Below, in pieces: positions 16,077 through 23,797 of a stretch of DNA of 64,000 nucleotides (position 1 is the stretch's first letter; the number at the start of each line of letters is the position of its first letter). Source of the DNA: Actinoplanes regularis (lineage in GTDB: Bacteria; Actinomycetota; Actinomycetes; Mycobacteriales; Micromonosporaceae); assembly GCF_900188005.1 (NCBI RefSeq), contig NZ_FZNR01000012.1, forward strand, positions 62,001-126,000, written 5' to 3'. The notes under the pieces are model-generated. The model did no database searches. It saw only the letters and a program-made list of their open reading frames with translations, and was not told where the DNA came from. The translations under genes and the position numbers were made by a program.

Positions 16077-16859
16077 ATGACGGACACCGAGGTCGCTGAC
16101 TGGTGGGGCACCGCGGTGTCCCGCATCGAGCCGGACCACATCGAGCTGCGCGGCATACCGGTGCGGGACCTCATCGCAACGACCGGGTTCGGGGCGGTGA
16201 TCTGGCTGATGCTGCGCGGGTCACGACCCACCGGGGCGCAGGCCCGGCTGCTGGAGGCGGCGCTGGTGGCCGGAGTCGATCACGGACCGCACGCGCCGTC
16301 GATCGCGGTCGCGCGGATCACCGCCACCTGCGGAGTCGGCATCAACAACGCGATGGCCAGCGCGATCAACACCCTCGGGGACTCGCACGGCGGCGCCGGC
16401 CAGGAATGCGTCGAACTCCTGGAGGAGATCGTCGCGCGCTCGACCGTCCCGGTGGAGACCGCCGCCGCCGAGGTCGTGGCGCAGTGGCGGGCGCGGGGCG
16501 TGCGCTACCTGCCGGGCTTCGGTCACCGGTTCCACACCCGGGACCCGCGGCGCGATCCCCTGCTGGCGCTCGTGGACGAGGCCGCCGCGGCCGGCACGGT
16601 GTCCGGGGTGTTCGCCCGAGCCGCACGGGCCGTCGAGACCGTCCTCAACCGCGGGCGGACCACGCCCGTGCCGATGAACGTCGACGGCGCCACCGCCGTC
16701 GTCTACGCCGAACTGGGCTTCCCCGCGCCACTGGCCCGCGGCCTGTTCGTCCTCAGCCGCAGCGTCGGCGTCCTCGCCCACGCCTGGGAGGAGATGGGCC
16801 AGGGCCGGCGCAACAAGGGCCCGATCCCACCCGCCGTCCGCCCGACCTATCTGGGGTGA
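16077..16859 (+). CDS. Citryl-CoA lyase-like / short citrate synthase-family protein
   Basis: A 260-residue protein with only the large-domain core of the citrate synthase superfamily. His- and Asp-containing segments are visible: VDHGPHAPSIAVARI, LGDSHGGAGQECVELL and the strongly conserved LPGFGHRFHTRDPR. Proteins of this size class are annotated as citryl-CoA lyases and catalyse retro-Claisen/aldol cleavage of a CoA thioester of a hydroxy-tricarboxylate, or the reverse reaction. ATG 16077 is used; the frame is open 12 codons earlier, across the operators. It is translationally close to the next gene (4 bp between stop and ATG). The CoA-transferase at 5465 could supply its substrate (inference). 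Confidence 0.75.
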   Translation: MTDTEVADWWGTAVSRIEPDHIELRGIPVRDLIATTGFGAVIWLMLRGSRPTGAQARLLEAALVAGVDHGPHAPSIAVARITATCGVGINNAMASAINTLGDSHGGAGQECVELLEEIVARSTVPVETAAAEVVAQWRARGVRYLPGFGHRFHTRDPRRDPLLALVDEAAAAGTVSGVFARAARAVETVLNRGRTTPVPMNVDGATAVVYAELGFPAPLARGLFVLSRSVGVLAHAWEEMGQGRRNKGPIPPAVRPTYLG

Positions 16860-16863
16860 CGCC

Positions 16864-19524
16864 ATGCTCTCCATCGCCACCGCCTGCCTCTCCGGAATCC
16901 TCGACGACAAGCTGGCCGCGGCGGCCGCGGCCCGCTTCCAGGGCATCGAACTGGCCGAAAGTGATCTGGTCGCCTCGCCGTGGTCACCGGCGCGGATCCG
17001 GCAGGAGTGCGCGCGGCGCGGCCTGACCATCGACCTCTGTCAGACCTCGCGGGACGTCGAGGCCGTCCCGCCGCGGGAGTTCGCGGCGACGTTGCGCTGG
17101 GCGGAGCGAACCTTCGACGTACTGGAGAAGCTCGGTTCCGGAACCCTGCTGGTGCGCTCCTCGGCGTCGCCGGACACGGTGGACGACGACGATCTCGCCG
17201 CCGAACAGCTCGCCGCCCTGGCCGGCCGGGCCGCGGAACGCGGGCTGCGGATCGCCTACGAGGCCGCCGCCGGGGCGCGATTCGTCAACCGGTTCGCGCA
17301 CGCCTGGCGGATCGTGCGCCGCGCCGGCCACCCGGCGCTCGGACTGTGCCTGGACAGCTTCCAGGTGCTCGCCACCGGCGACGACCCGGCCGGGATCCGA
17401 GTCATCCCGGCCGAGAAGATCCTCCACCTCCAGGTGGCCGACTCGCCGGACCGGCGACAGCGGGTCCTGCCCGGGCTCGGCGCGTTCGACCTCACCGCGT
17501 TCGTCGCGAACGTGCTCGGCACCGGATACGCCGGGCCGCTCTCCCTGGAGGTCTTCAACGACGTCTACCGCCAGGAGGACCCGCGCCACGCGGCGATCGA
17601 CGGGATGCGGTCCCTGCTCGCCCTCCAGGAATCCGTCCAGCGCGGCGACCCGGCACCGGGCCGGGGACTCCCGCCGGCGCCGGAACTCGACGGGCACGCG
17701 TTCACCGAACTCGCCGTCGACGACGTCTCCGGTCCGCTGGTCGCCCGCGCACTGACCGGACTGGGCTTCACCCGCACCGGACGGCACCGCACCAAACCGG
17801 TCCAGCTCTGGGAACAGAGCGACGCGCGGATCCTGCTCAACTTCGGATCCCAGCGCACCGTCGAACCCGGCACCGCCGCGATCTGCGCCCTCGCCGTCTC
17901 CAGCGCCGACCCGGTCGCCTCGACCAGGCGGGCGGAGATGCTGCTCGCGCCGGTCCTCCCCCGCCTGCGGGAACCCGGGGAAGCGGAGCTGAACTCGGTC
18001 GCGGCGCCGGACGGGACCGCGGTGTTCCTGGTTCGTACCGGTGCCGACGACCAGACGTGGCTGCGGGACTTCACGCGGGCCGGGGGCGGGGCGGAGAGTG
18101 CCGGGATCAGCGGTATCGACCATGTCTCGCTGACGACGTCGGTGGAGGCGTTCGATGAGGACACGCTCTTCTACCGGGCGTTGTTCGGGCTGGGGATCAG
18201 TGCGACCGCGGAGGTGGCGGCGCCGTTCGGAATGATCCGCAGCAGGGCGGTGAGTGATGACGGGCGCCGGGTGCGGATCGCGTTGAACACGGCGCCGCTG
18301 CGGCGTGGGGAGTGGGCGCCGGCAGTGGCGGATCCGCAGTATGTGGCGTTCCGGAGTGGGGATGCGGTCGCCAGTGCGGAAATTGTGCGGGGTCTTGGTG
18401 CCCCGGTGCTCAAGATACCCGGGAATTATTACGCGGATCTGGCGGCGCGGTTCGACCTGCCGGCCGGACTGCTGGGGCGGCTACGCGAGCACTCGATCCT
18501 CTACGACCGCGACGAACACGGCGCCTACCTGCACTTCTACACCGAGATCCTGGGCTCCCGGCTGTTCTTCGCGGTGATTCAACGGATCGGCGACCACCAC
18601 GGCTACGGCGGCCCGGTCAGCTCCCCGGTCCGGATGGCCGCCCACCGCTCCCAGCGCCTGCACTCGCTGCGCAGCCGGGACAGCGGCCGCGCCGGCCCCG
18701 CCACCCGGCACGACTTCTCCCTCGCGCACCTGACCGCGCTCAGCCTCTCCCCGCCCGAACTGGTCGACGCGGCCGCCGAGGGCGGCTACCGGTACGTCGG
18801 GCTGCGGCTGACCCGGGTCACGCCGCAGGAACCGCACTACCCGCTGGCGACCGATCCGGCCCTGATGCGCACCACCAAGGTCCGGCTGGCCGCGACCGGC
18901 GTCGAGGTCCTCGACATCGAGCTGGCCCGGATCAGCCCGGACGACGACCCGGACGACTTCAAACGCTTCCTCGAGGCCGGCGCGGAGCTCGGCGCGCGGC
19001 ACGTCATCGCCCAGCTGCCGGACCCCGACCGGAACCGGAAGATCGACCGGTACGCCCGGCTGTGCGAGCTGGCCCGGCCGTTCGGGCTCACCCTCGACCT
19101 GGAGTTCCCGTCCTGGACCGAGACGCCCGACCTGCACACCGCCGTACGCATCCTGCGCGAGGCCGGCCAGCCCAACGCCGGCATCCTGGTCGACCTGCTG
19201 CACTTCGCCCGCTCCGGCTCCAGCATCGCCGAGCTGCGGCAGCTGCCGCCGGAGTGGTTCCACTTCGTGCACGTCTGCGACGCCCCGCCGGCCGTGCCCG
19301 CCACCAACGAGGGCCTGATCCACACCGCCCGGTTCGAACGGCTGTTCCCCGGCGAGGGCGGCATCGACGTCCACGGCATCCTCGACGCGCTGCCGCCCGG
19401 CCTGCCCTACGCCCTGGAGATCCCCCGGGCCACCCTGGTCGCCCAGGTCGGCGGGAAGCAGCACGCCCGGATGGCCCTGGCCGCCACCCGGGAGTACCTG
19501 GCTAACGGCGCCACGCCTCCCTGA
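16864..19524 (+). CDS. Three-domain fusion: QuiC-type 3-dehydroshikimate dehydratase TIM barrel + degenerate HPPD-like domain + second TIM barrel
   Basis: An 886-residue protein. Residues 1-~270 form a sugar-phosphate-isomerase-like TIM barrel with four metal ligands in place (E133 in AYEAAAG, D164 in CLDSFQ, Q190 in LHLQVAD, E229 in SLEVFND). Residues ~275-590 resemble 4-hydroxyphenylpyruvate dioxygenase. The TIM + HPPD-like arrangement is that of QuiC1 3-dehydroshikimate dehydratases, which make protocatechuate. In the HPPD-like part only the first iron ligand remains (H420 in GIDHVSL); the second is Tyr493 (DPQYVAF) and the third Ala570 (FFAVIQR), so dioxygenase activity is unlikely. Residues ~625-886 are another AP-endonuclease-like TIM barrel with its own E/D/H/E set (LDLEFP, ILVDLLH, FVHVCDA, YALEIPR). 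It is second in an operon with the citryl-lyase gene. Confidence 0.85.
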   Translation: MLSIATACLSGILDDKLAAAAAARFQGIELAESDLVASPWSPARIRQECARRGLTIDLCQTSRDVEAVPPREFAATLRWAERTFDVLEKLGSGTLLVRSSASPDTVDDDDLAAEQLAALAGRAAERGLRIAYEAAAGARFVNRFAHAWRIVRRAGHPALGLCLDSFQVLATGDDPAGIRVIPAEKILHLQVADSPDRRQRVLPGLGAFDLTAFVANVLGTGYAGPLSLEVFNDVYRQEDPRHAAIDGMRSLLALQESVQRGDPAPGRGLPPAPELDGHAFTELAVDDVSGPLVARALTGLGFTRTGRHRTKPVQLWEQSDARILLNFGSQRTVEPGTAAICALAVSSADPVASTRRAEMLLAPVLPRLREPGEAELNSVAAPDGTAVFLVRTGADDQTWLRDFTRAGGGAESAGISGIDHVSLTTSVEAFDEDTLFYRALFGLGISATAEVAAPFGMIRSRAVSDDGRRVRIALNTAPLRRGEWAPAVADPQYVAFRSGDAVASAEIVRGLGAPVLKIPGNYYADLAARFDLPAGLLGRLREHSILYDRDEHGAYLHFYTEILGSRLFFAVIQRIGDHHGYGGPVSSPVRMAAHRSQRLHSLRSRDSGRAGPATRHDFSLAHLTALSLSPPELVDAAAEGGYRYVGLRLTRVTPQEPHYPLATDPALMRTTKVRLAATGVEVLDIELARISPDDDPDDFKRFLEAGAELGARHVIAQLPDPDRNRKIDRYARLCELARPFGLTLDLEFPSWTETPDLHTAVRILREAGQPNAGILVDLLHFARSGSSIAELRQLPPEWFHFVHVCDAPPAVPATNEGLIHTARFERLFPGEGGIDVHGILDALPPGLPYALEIPRATLVAQVGGKQHARMALAATREYLANGATPP

Positions 19525-21253
19525 TGTTGACCAGCAGCACCAGCACCGAGGCGGCGAAGAACACGAACGTGACGACGTAGCGCCCGTCGAACCAGAGCAC
19601 CGCCAGGAAGCCGACCGCCACGCAGGCCAGCAGCAGGCGCAGCAGCACGGCCAGCAGCTTCCCGCGGACCGCACCCTCGACCGTGAGCAGCACCAGCAGC
19701 AGGACCAGCGGGTCCTTCGGGCCGGCGATGCCCCGTGGGTTCGCCAGCGCGCTGAGCGTCAGCAGGATCAGCGGGGTGCTCAGCACCGCCCACCACGAGC
19801 GGGCCCGCCCGAGCAGCCCGGTCGCGGACTCCATCGGCAGCCGCCGGTGCAGCAGGTGCGCGTGCGGGTCGTGGACGACCGGCCCGGCCGTGGCCATCCG
19901 TTGCTGTTCATCGGCGAGGCGGGTGCGCTCCATCCGCAGCCCGAGCAGCCGCTGCTCCTCGGCGAGCAGGCCGCGGACCTCCGGCGCGGCGGCGGACAGG
20001 CCCGCCGCGGCCACCGCGAGGTCGTGGCGCACGGCGCCGATCTCGCCGTCCAGCTCCGCGAGCCGGTCGCTGTTCTGCCGGGTGCGGAGTTCGATGAGCT
20101 GCCGCTCGGCCTCCGGATTCGGTACGACCTTGGCCAGGCCCGCCCAGCCGACCGGGTCCGCCCACGCCTGCCGCACCGTGCCGTCGCGGTGGTAGCGCGG
20201 GCCGGCCGGGCCACGTTCCCCGCCGAGCCGGTCACGGGTGTCCCGGCCCCACAGCCCGCGGAAGTCCCGCACCCACGGCGTGCCGTCCCCGATCAGGACC
20301 GGATCCCAGCCCTCGTCCTGTCCGGGACCGATCGTCCGCCCGTCACCGCGGGCGTAGTCGACGTACGGGATGCCGATGTTGTGCGGGTCCTCGGCCGACC
20401 AGGGCGCCAGCAGCCGGGCCGAGCCACGCAGCGCGCCGACGAGACCGCGGAGCTTCGCTGGTCGTACCGTGATCAGATAATCGCCCGGCAGGTAGGCGCC
20501 GGAGTGCGAACCCGCACCGACGAAGACCACCGGATGCCGGCCGTCGTGGATCGTCAGATCCGGGTCGTCCCAGCGTCGCCGCAGGTCGTCGCCGGTCTCG
20601 TCGTGTGCCGAGAAGACCACCCAGCGCGCCGGCGGCAGCCCGTCCGGGCCGGTCACGCCGGTGCCGTCCAGGTAGATCGTCACCTGCTCCCAGTCGGCCT
20701 CGTGCTCGTTGACCCCGCCGAACGCCGACCGCCAGTTGTTGAAGCTGTAGAAGAACCAGTACTGGCAGACGATCCACGGGTCGTCGCGCAGCACCCGGGC
20801 GTAGTAGGTGGGCTGTCCCGGTTCGAGATGGTCACGCTGCAGCAGGAACGAGCGGGCCGCGCTGCCGCCCGGGACACTGCCGCGAAACAGCAGGGAGAAC
20901 CGGTTCATCGCGTCGACCAGCCGGGCGGTCAGGCCGACCGAGGCCAGCCGGCTGGCCCGGGCCAGGTGCGACGGGCGGTCCCGCAGCGGGACGTGCGCGT
21001 GCTTCTCGGTGCCGCCGATCCCCGACAGCGAGTACCGCAGCCCCTGCTCGGCCCCGCCGCTGCCGGCGAGCGTGTCCAGGCTGAGGCCGCCCGGCGCGAT
21101 CACCTGGACCGGGCTGCTGCCGGGCTCGGCGCGCCAGAGACCGGCTCGGCTGACGTAACGGTCCACCGAGACCGGATGGAACCATTCACCCTCCGTGAAC
21201 TTGGCCACCGGTTCATAGGCGCGCAGCAGCGCCAGGTCTTCCTCGATGCCCAA
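19502..21253 (-). CDS. Vps62-like domain membrane protein
   Basis: A 583-residue protein of unknown function. Residues ~15-300 resemble the Vps62/DUF946-type domain, with the signature IVCQYWFFYSFNNW...GGVNEHEADWEQVTIYLDG, a conserved WVVFSAHDE segment and VVFVGAGSHSGAYLPGDY. Residues ~400-450 are predicted coiled coil (heptad-rich LAELDGEIGAVRHDLAVAAAGLSAA...LLAEEQRLLGLRMERTRL). Four hydrophobic helices occupy ~480-575, ending in NIREAWRR, so the N-terminal domain is probably cytoplasmic and membrane-anchored. Its last 23 nt overlap the 3' end of the convergent QuiC-like gene. No operon partner is visible. Vps62-like domains in bacteria have no settled function. Confidence 0.65.
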   Translation of the reverse strand: MGIEEDLALLRAYEPVAKFTEGEWFHPVSVDRYVSRAGLWRAEPGSSPVQVIAPGGLSLDTLAGSGGAEQGLRYSLSGIGGTEKHAHVPLRDRPSHLARASRLASVGLTARLVDAMNRFSLLFRGSVPGGSAARSFLLQRDHLEPGQPTYYARVLRDDPWIVCQYWFFYSFNNWRSAFGGVNEHEADWEQVTIYLDGTGVTGPDGLPPARWVVFSAHDETGDDLRRRWDDPDLTIHDGRHPVVFVGAGSHSGAYLPGDYLITVRPAKLRGLVGALRGSARLLAPWSAEDPHNIGIPYVDYARGDGRTIGPGQDEGWDPVLIGDGTPWVRDFRGLWGRDTRDRLGGERGPAGPRYHRDGTVRQAWADPVGWAGLAKVVPNPEAERQLIELRTRQNSDRLAELDGEIGAVRHDLAVAAAGLSAAAPEVRGLLAEEQRLLGLRMERTRLADEQQRMATAGPVVHDPHAHLLHRRLPMESATGLLGRARSWWAVLSTPLILLTLSALANPRGIAGPKDPLVLLLVLLTVEGAVRGKLLAVLLRLLLACVAVGFLAVLWFDGRYVVTFVFFAASVLVLLVNIREAWRR

Positions 21254-21406
21254 GCCGGTCCGTCTCCCTCCATGCCCGTGTACCGAGGTTATCCATCGCC
21301 CGGATCGGCACGGCAGCGGTATGAGCCGTTCGGTATGGGAATCCCGGCGGCCGGATCACCGAGACTTATATAGCTGTCTATACAACTTGGTGAACGGAGC
21401 ACCCCC

Positions 21407-22576
21407 ATGCCCGTACCGAAACGCGCCCTGGCGCTCTCCATCCCCGCCGCCGTAACCGCGTTCGTCGCCCTGCTGTTCACCCTGGTCTCGGTGCCGGCCT
21501 CGGCCGCCGCCGCGCTGACCGTCGCCCAGGCGATCAGCAGCCAGACCGGTGCCAGCGGCACCGTCGCCGGGTACATCGTCGGTGAGCCGACCGCGACCAG
21601 CACGGTCCGGTTCAGCGATTTCACCGGTGACACGGCCCTGGCCATCGCCGACAGCAAGAGCGAGACCAGCACCACCAAGATGCTGTACGTCCAGATCACC
21701 GCCGCCTACCGGTCGTCCTTCGGCCTGCTCAGCAATCCGTCCCTGGTCGGCAAGGCGCTGACCGTCACGGGCACGCTCACCGCGTACTTCTCGCACGCCG
21801 GTCTCAAGTCCCCGACCGCGATGAGCCTGGGCACCACCGCGACCACCAGCCCCACCACCACCGCCACACCAACCGCCACCAGCAGCACCGACGCCTACTA
21901 CGCCGCCGCGGCCGGCAAATCCGGCGCCAGCCTGAAAGCCGCACTGCACACGATCATCTCGACCGGAGTGACCAAGCTGTCCTACGACGGGGTCTGGAAC
22001 GCGCTCAAGGTCACCGACCAGGACCCGTCCAACTCGAGCAACGTCATCCTGCTCTACTCCGGGATCAGCCGCTCCAAGTCACTCAACGGCGGCGACTCCG
22101 GCGACTGGAACCGGGAACACGTCTGGGCCAAGTCGCACGGCGACTTCGGCACCTCCGCCGGGCCCGGCACCGACCTGCACCACCTGCGGCCCGAAGACGT
22201 CGCGGTCAACGCCCTGCGCGACAACAAGGACTTCGACACCGGTGGCAGCGCGGCCACCGGCGCCCCGGGCAACTACACCGACTCCGACTCCTGGGAGCCG
22301 CGCAACGCCGTCAAGGGCGACGTCGCCCGCATGATCTTCTACATGGCGGTCCGCTACCAGGGCGACGACTCCTGGCCCGACCTGGAGGTCAACGACTCGG
22401 TCAGCAACGGCTCGAACCCGTACCTCGGACGGCTGTCGGTCCTGAAGCAGTGGAACACCCAGGACCCGCCGGACGCCTTCGAGAAGAACCGCAACCAGAT
22501 CATCTACAGCACGTACCAGCACAACCGGAACCCGTTCATCGACCACCCGGAGTGGGTATCGTCGATCTTCGGCTGA
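21407..22576 (+). CDS. Secreted endonuclease I family nuclease with N-terminal OB-like domain
   Basis: A 389-residue extracellular nuclease. The signal peptide is residues 1-~33 (MPVPKRALALSIPAAV... ending VPASAAA). Residues ~37-140 form an OB-like (DUF6359-type) domain (GTVAGYIVGEP). A Thr/Ser/Pro-rich linker follows (TTATTSPTTTATPTATSS, ~142-160), then the endonuclease I domain with its beta-beta-alpha-metal active site in GDWNREHVWAKSHG, TDLHHLRPEDVAVN and MIFYMAVRY. It is probably used to degrade extracellular DNA for phosphate or nitrogen. It is monocistronic; AGCACCCCC precedes ATG 21407 and is not a strong RBS, but the signal peptide fixes the start. Confidence 0.9.
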   Translation: MPVPKRALALSIPAAVTAFVALLFTLVSVPASAAAALTVAQAISSQTGASGTVAGYIVGEPTATSTVRFSDFTGDTALAIADSKSETSTTKMLYVQITAAYRSSFGLLSNPSLVGKALTVTGTLTAYFSHAGLKSPTAMSLGTTATTSPTTTATPTATSSTDAYYAAAAGKSGASLKAALHTIISTGVTKLSYDGVWNALKVTDQDPSNSSNVILLYSGISRSKSLNGGDSGDWNREHVWAKSHGDFGTSAGPGTDLHHLRPEDVAVNALRDNKDFDTGGSAATGAPGNYTDSDSWEPRNAVKGDVARMIFYMAVRYQGDDSWPDLEVNDSVSNGSNPYLGRLSVLKQWNTQDPPDAFEKNRNQIIYSTYQHNRNPFIDHPEWVSSIFG

Positions 22577-22598
22577 CCTGACCACATCGGAGGCGCGC

Positions 22599-23339
22599 GT
22601 GATCCACCTCGAAGAGTTCGACGGCGTCACCGTGGTCCGGCTGGACCACGGCAAGGTCAACGCCCTCGACCTCGAACTGCTCGAGCGGATCACCGCGACC
22701 TTCACCGAACTGGACGCGGGCCCGTCCCGGGCCGTGGTGCTCACCGGCACCGGGCGGGCCTTCTCCGCCGGCGTCGACCTCCGGCGGATCATCGACGGCG
22801 GCGCCGGCTACGTGCACGCGTTCCTGCCCGCCCTGGACGCGGCGTTCCTCGCCGTCTTCACCCTCGGCAAACCGGTGGTGGCCGCACTCAACGGCCACGC
22901 CATCGCGGGCGGCGCGATCCTCGCCGCCGCCTGCGACCACCGGATCATGGCAACCGGCACCGGCACGATCGGCGTCACGGAACTGCCCGTCGGCGTGCCG
23001 TTCCCGGCGACCGCGCTGGAGATCCTCACCCACGCGTACGGCGCACCACCGGCCCGCCGCGCGGTCTTCGCCGGCGACACCCTGGACCCGCCCGCCGCCC
23101 TCGCCGACGGCCGGGTCGACGAACTGTCGCCCCCGGACACCCTGGTGGCGACCGCGGTGGAGCGGGCTCAGGGTCTGGCCGCGACGACCACACCGGAGGT
23201 ATTCCGGCTCACCAAGGAGCAGTTGCGGGTGCCGGATCGGCAGCGCCCGGCCGCCGATCCCCGGGTGCTGCAGCTCTGGTTACGCGCCGCCGAGGACGGC
23301 ACCCTGCAGCGCTACCTGACCTCCCTCGGCTCACGTTAG
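22599..23339 (+). CDS. Enoyl-CoA hydratase/isomerase family protein
   Basis: A 246-residue crotonase-fold protein. Oxyanion-hole segments are visible at GTGRAFSAGVDLRRI (~50-65) and LNGHAIAGGAILAAACDHRIM (~97-117); the usual C-terminal trimerisation helices follow. The catalytic Glu pair of classical hydratases is not obvious: the segment after the second oxyanion loop reads TIGVTELPVGVPFP, with one Glu. The precise reaction (hydration, isomerisation or another acyl-CoA chemistry) is therefore open. It starts with GTG 22599 after GGAGG. Its stop overlaps the convergent MerR stop by a few bases. Confidence 0.85.
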   Translation: MIHLEEFDGVTVVRLDHGKVNALDLELLERITATFTELDAGPSRAVVLTGTGRAFSAGVDLRRIIDGGAGYVHAFLPALDAAFLAVFTLGKPVVAALNGHAIAGGAILAAACDHRIMATGTGTIGVTELPVGVPFPATALEILTHAYGAPPARRAVFAGDTLDPPAALADGRVDELSPPDTLVATAVERAQGLAATTTPEVFRLTKEQLRVPDRQRPAADPRVLQLWLRAAEDGTLQRYLTSLGSR

Positions 23340-23785
23340 AAAGCCGGTCGCCGGCCGGTGGCGGTGGGCTGGGCAGCTTGCGATACGGCGGAAAGACGCG
23401 CCTGGCTCCTGGCGCGGTGGCCAACCGGCTCGGCGGCCGCCCGCAGCGGGCATCCGGTGTCCACCCGGGCGTCCAGGTCGGCTCGGAGGGCGGCGAGCTC
23501 GGCCATGCGGGCGTCGATGACCTGGATCTTCTCCGCGAACAGCGCGGACAGGGCCGCGGCGGAGTCCGGCGCATCGCGCAGTTCCTTGAGGTGCCGGGTG
23601 ATCTCGGCCAGCGAGAACCCGAGCGTCTGGGCCGTGCGGACATAATGCAACCAGGGCACCGTCTCGGGCGGGAAGTCGCGATAGCCGTTGGCCAGCCGCC
23701 GGCCCTCTACGAGACCGACCTTCTCGTAGAACCGGATGGCATCCGTGGTCATCCCGGCTTCCGCGGCCAGCTCTCCGATTCGCAT
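23336..23785 (-). CDS. MerR-family transcriptional regulator, separated from its target promoter by an IS607 element
   Basis: A 149-residue MerR protein. The winged-helix domain starts MRIGELAAEAGMTTDAIRFY and continues YEKVGLVEGRRLANGYRDF. The long dimerisation helix follows (~75-112), then a short C-terminal segment with one Cys (DTGCPL) and a variable Arg/Ala-rich tail. The C-terminus does not show the full CxC-type metal-binding loop of CueR or ZntR, so a metal, redox or organic signal are all possible. Immediately upstream of its ATG lies the 3' end of tnpB (stop at 23798), so its native promoter has been displaced. A perfect MerR-type promoter now lies about 2 kb away at 25835-25866. 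Confidence 0.88.
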   Translation of the reverse strand: MRIGELAAEAGMTTDAIRFYEKVGLVEGRRLANGYRDFPPETVPWLHYVRTAQTLGFSLAEITRHLKELRDAPDSAAALSALFAEKIQVIDARMAELAALRADLDARVDTGCPLRAAAEPVGHRARSQARLSAVSQAAQPTATGRRPAF

Positions 23786-23797
23786 GACCGTTACCGT

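Noticed and set aside
16864..19524. Active 4-hydroxyphenylpyruvate dioxygenase
   Set aside because: Two of the three iron ligands are replaced (Tyr493, Ala570), so homology to HPPD should not be read as that activity.
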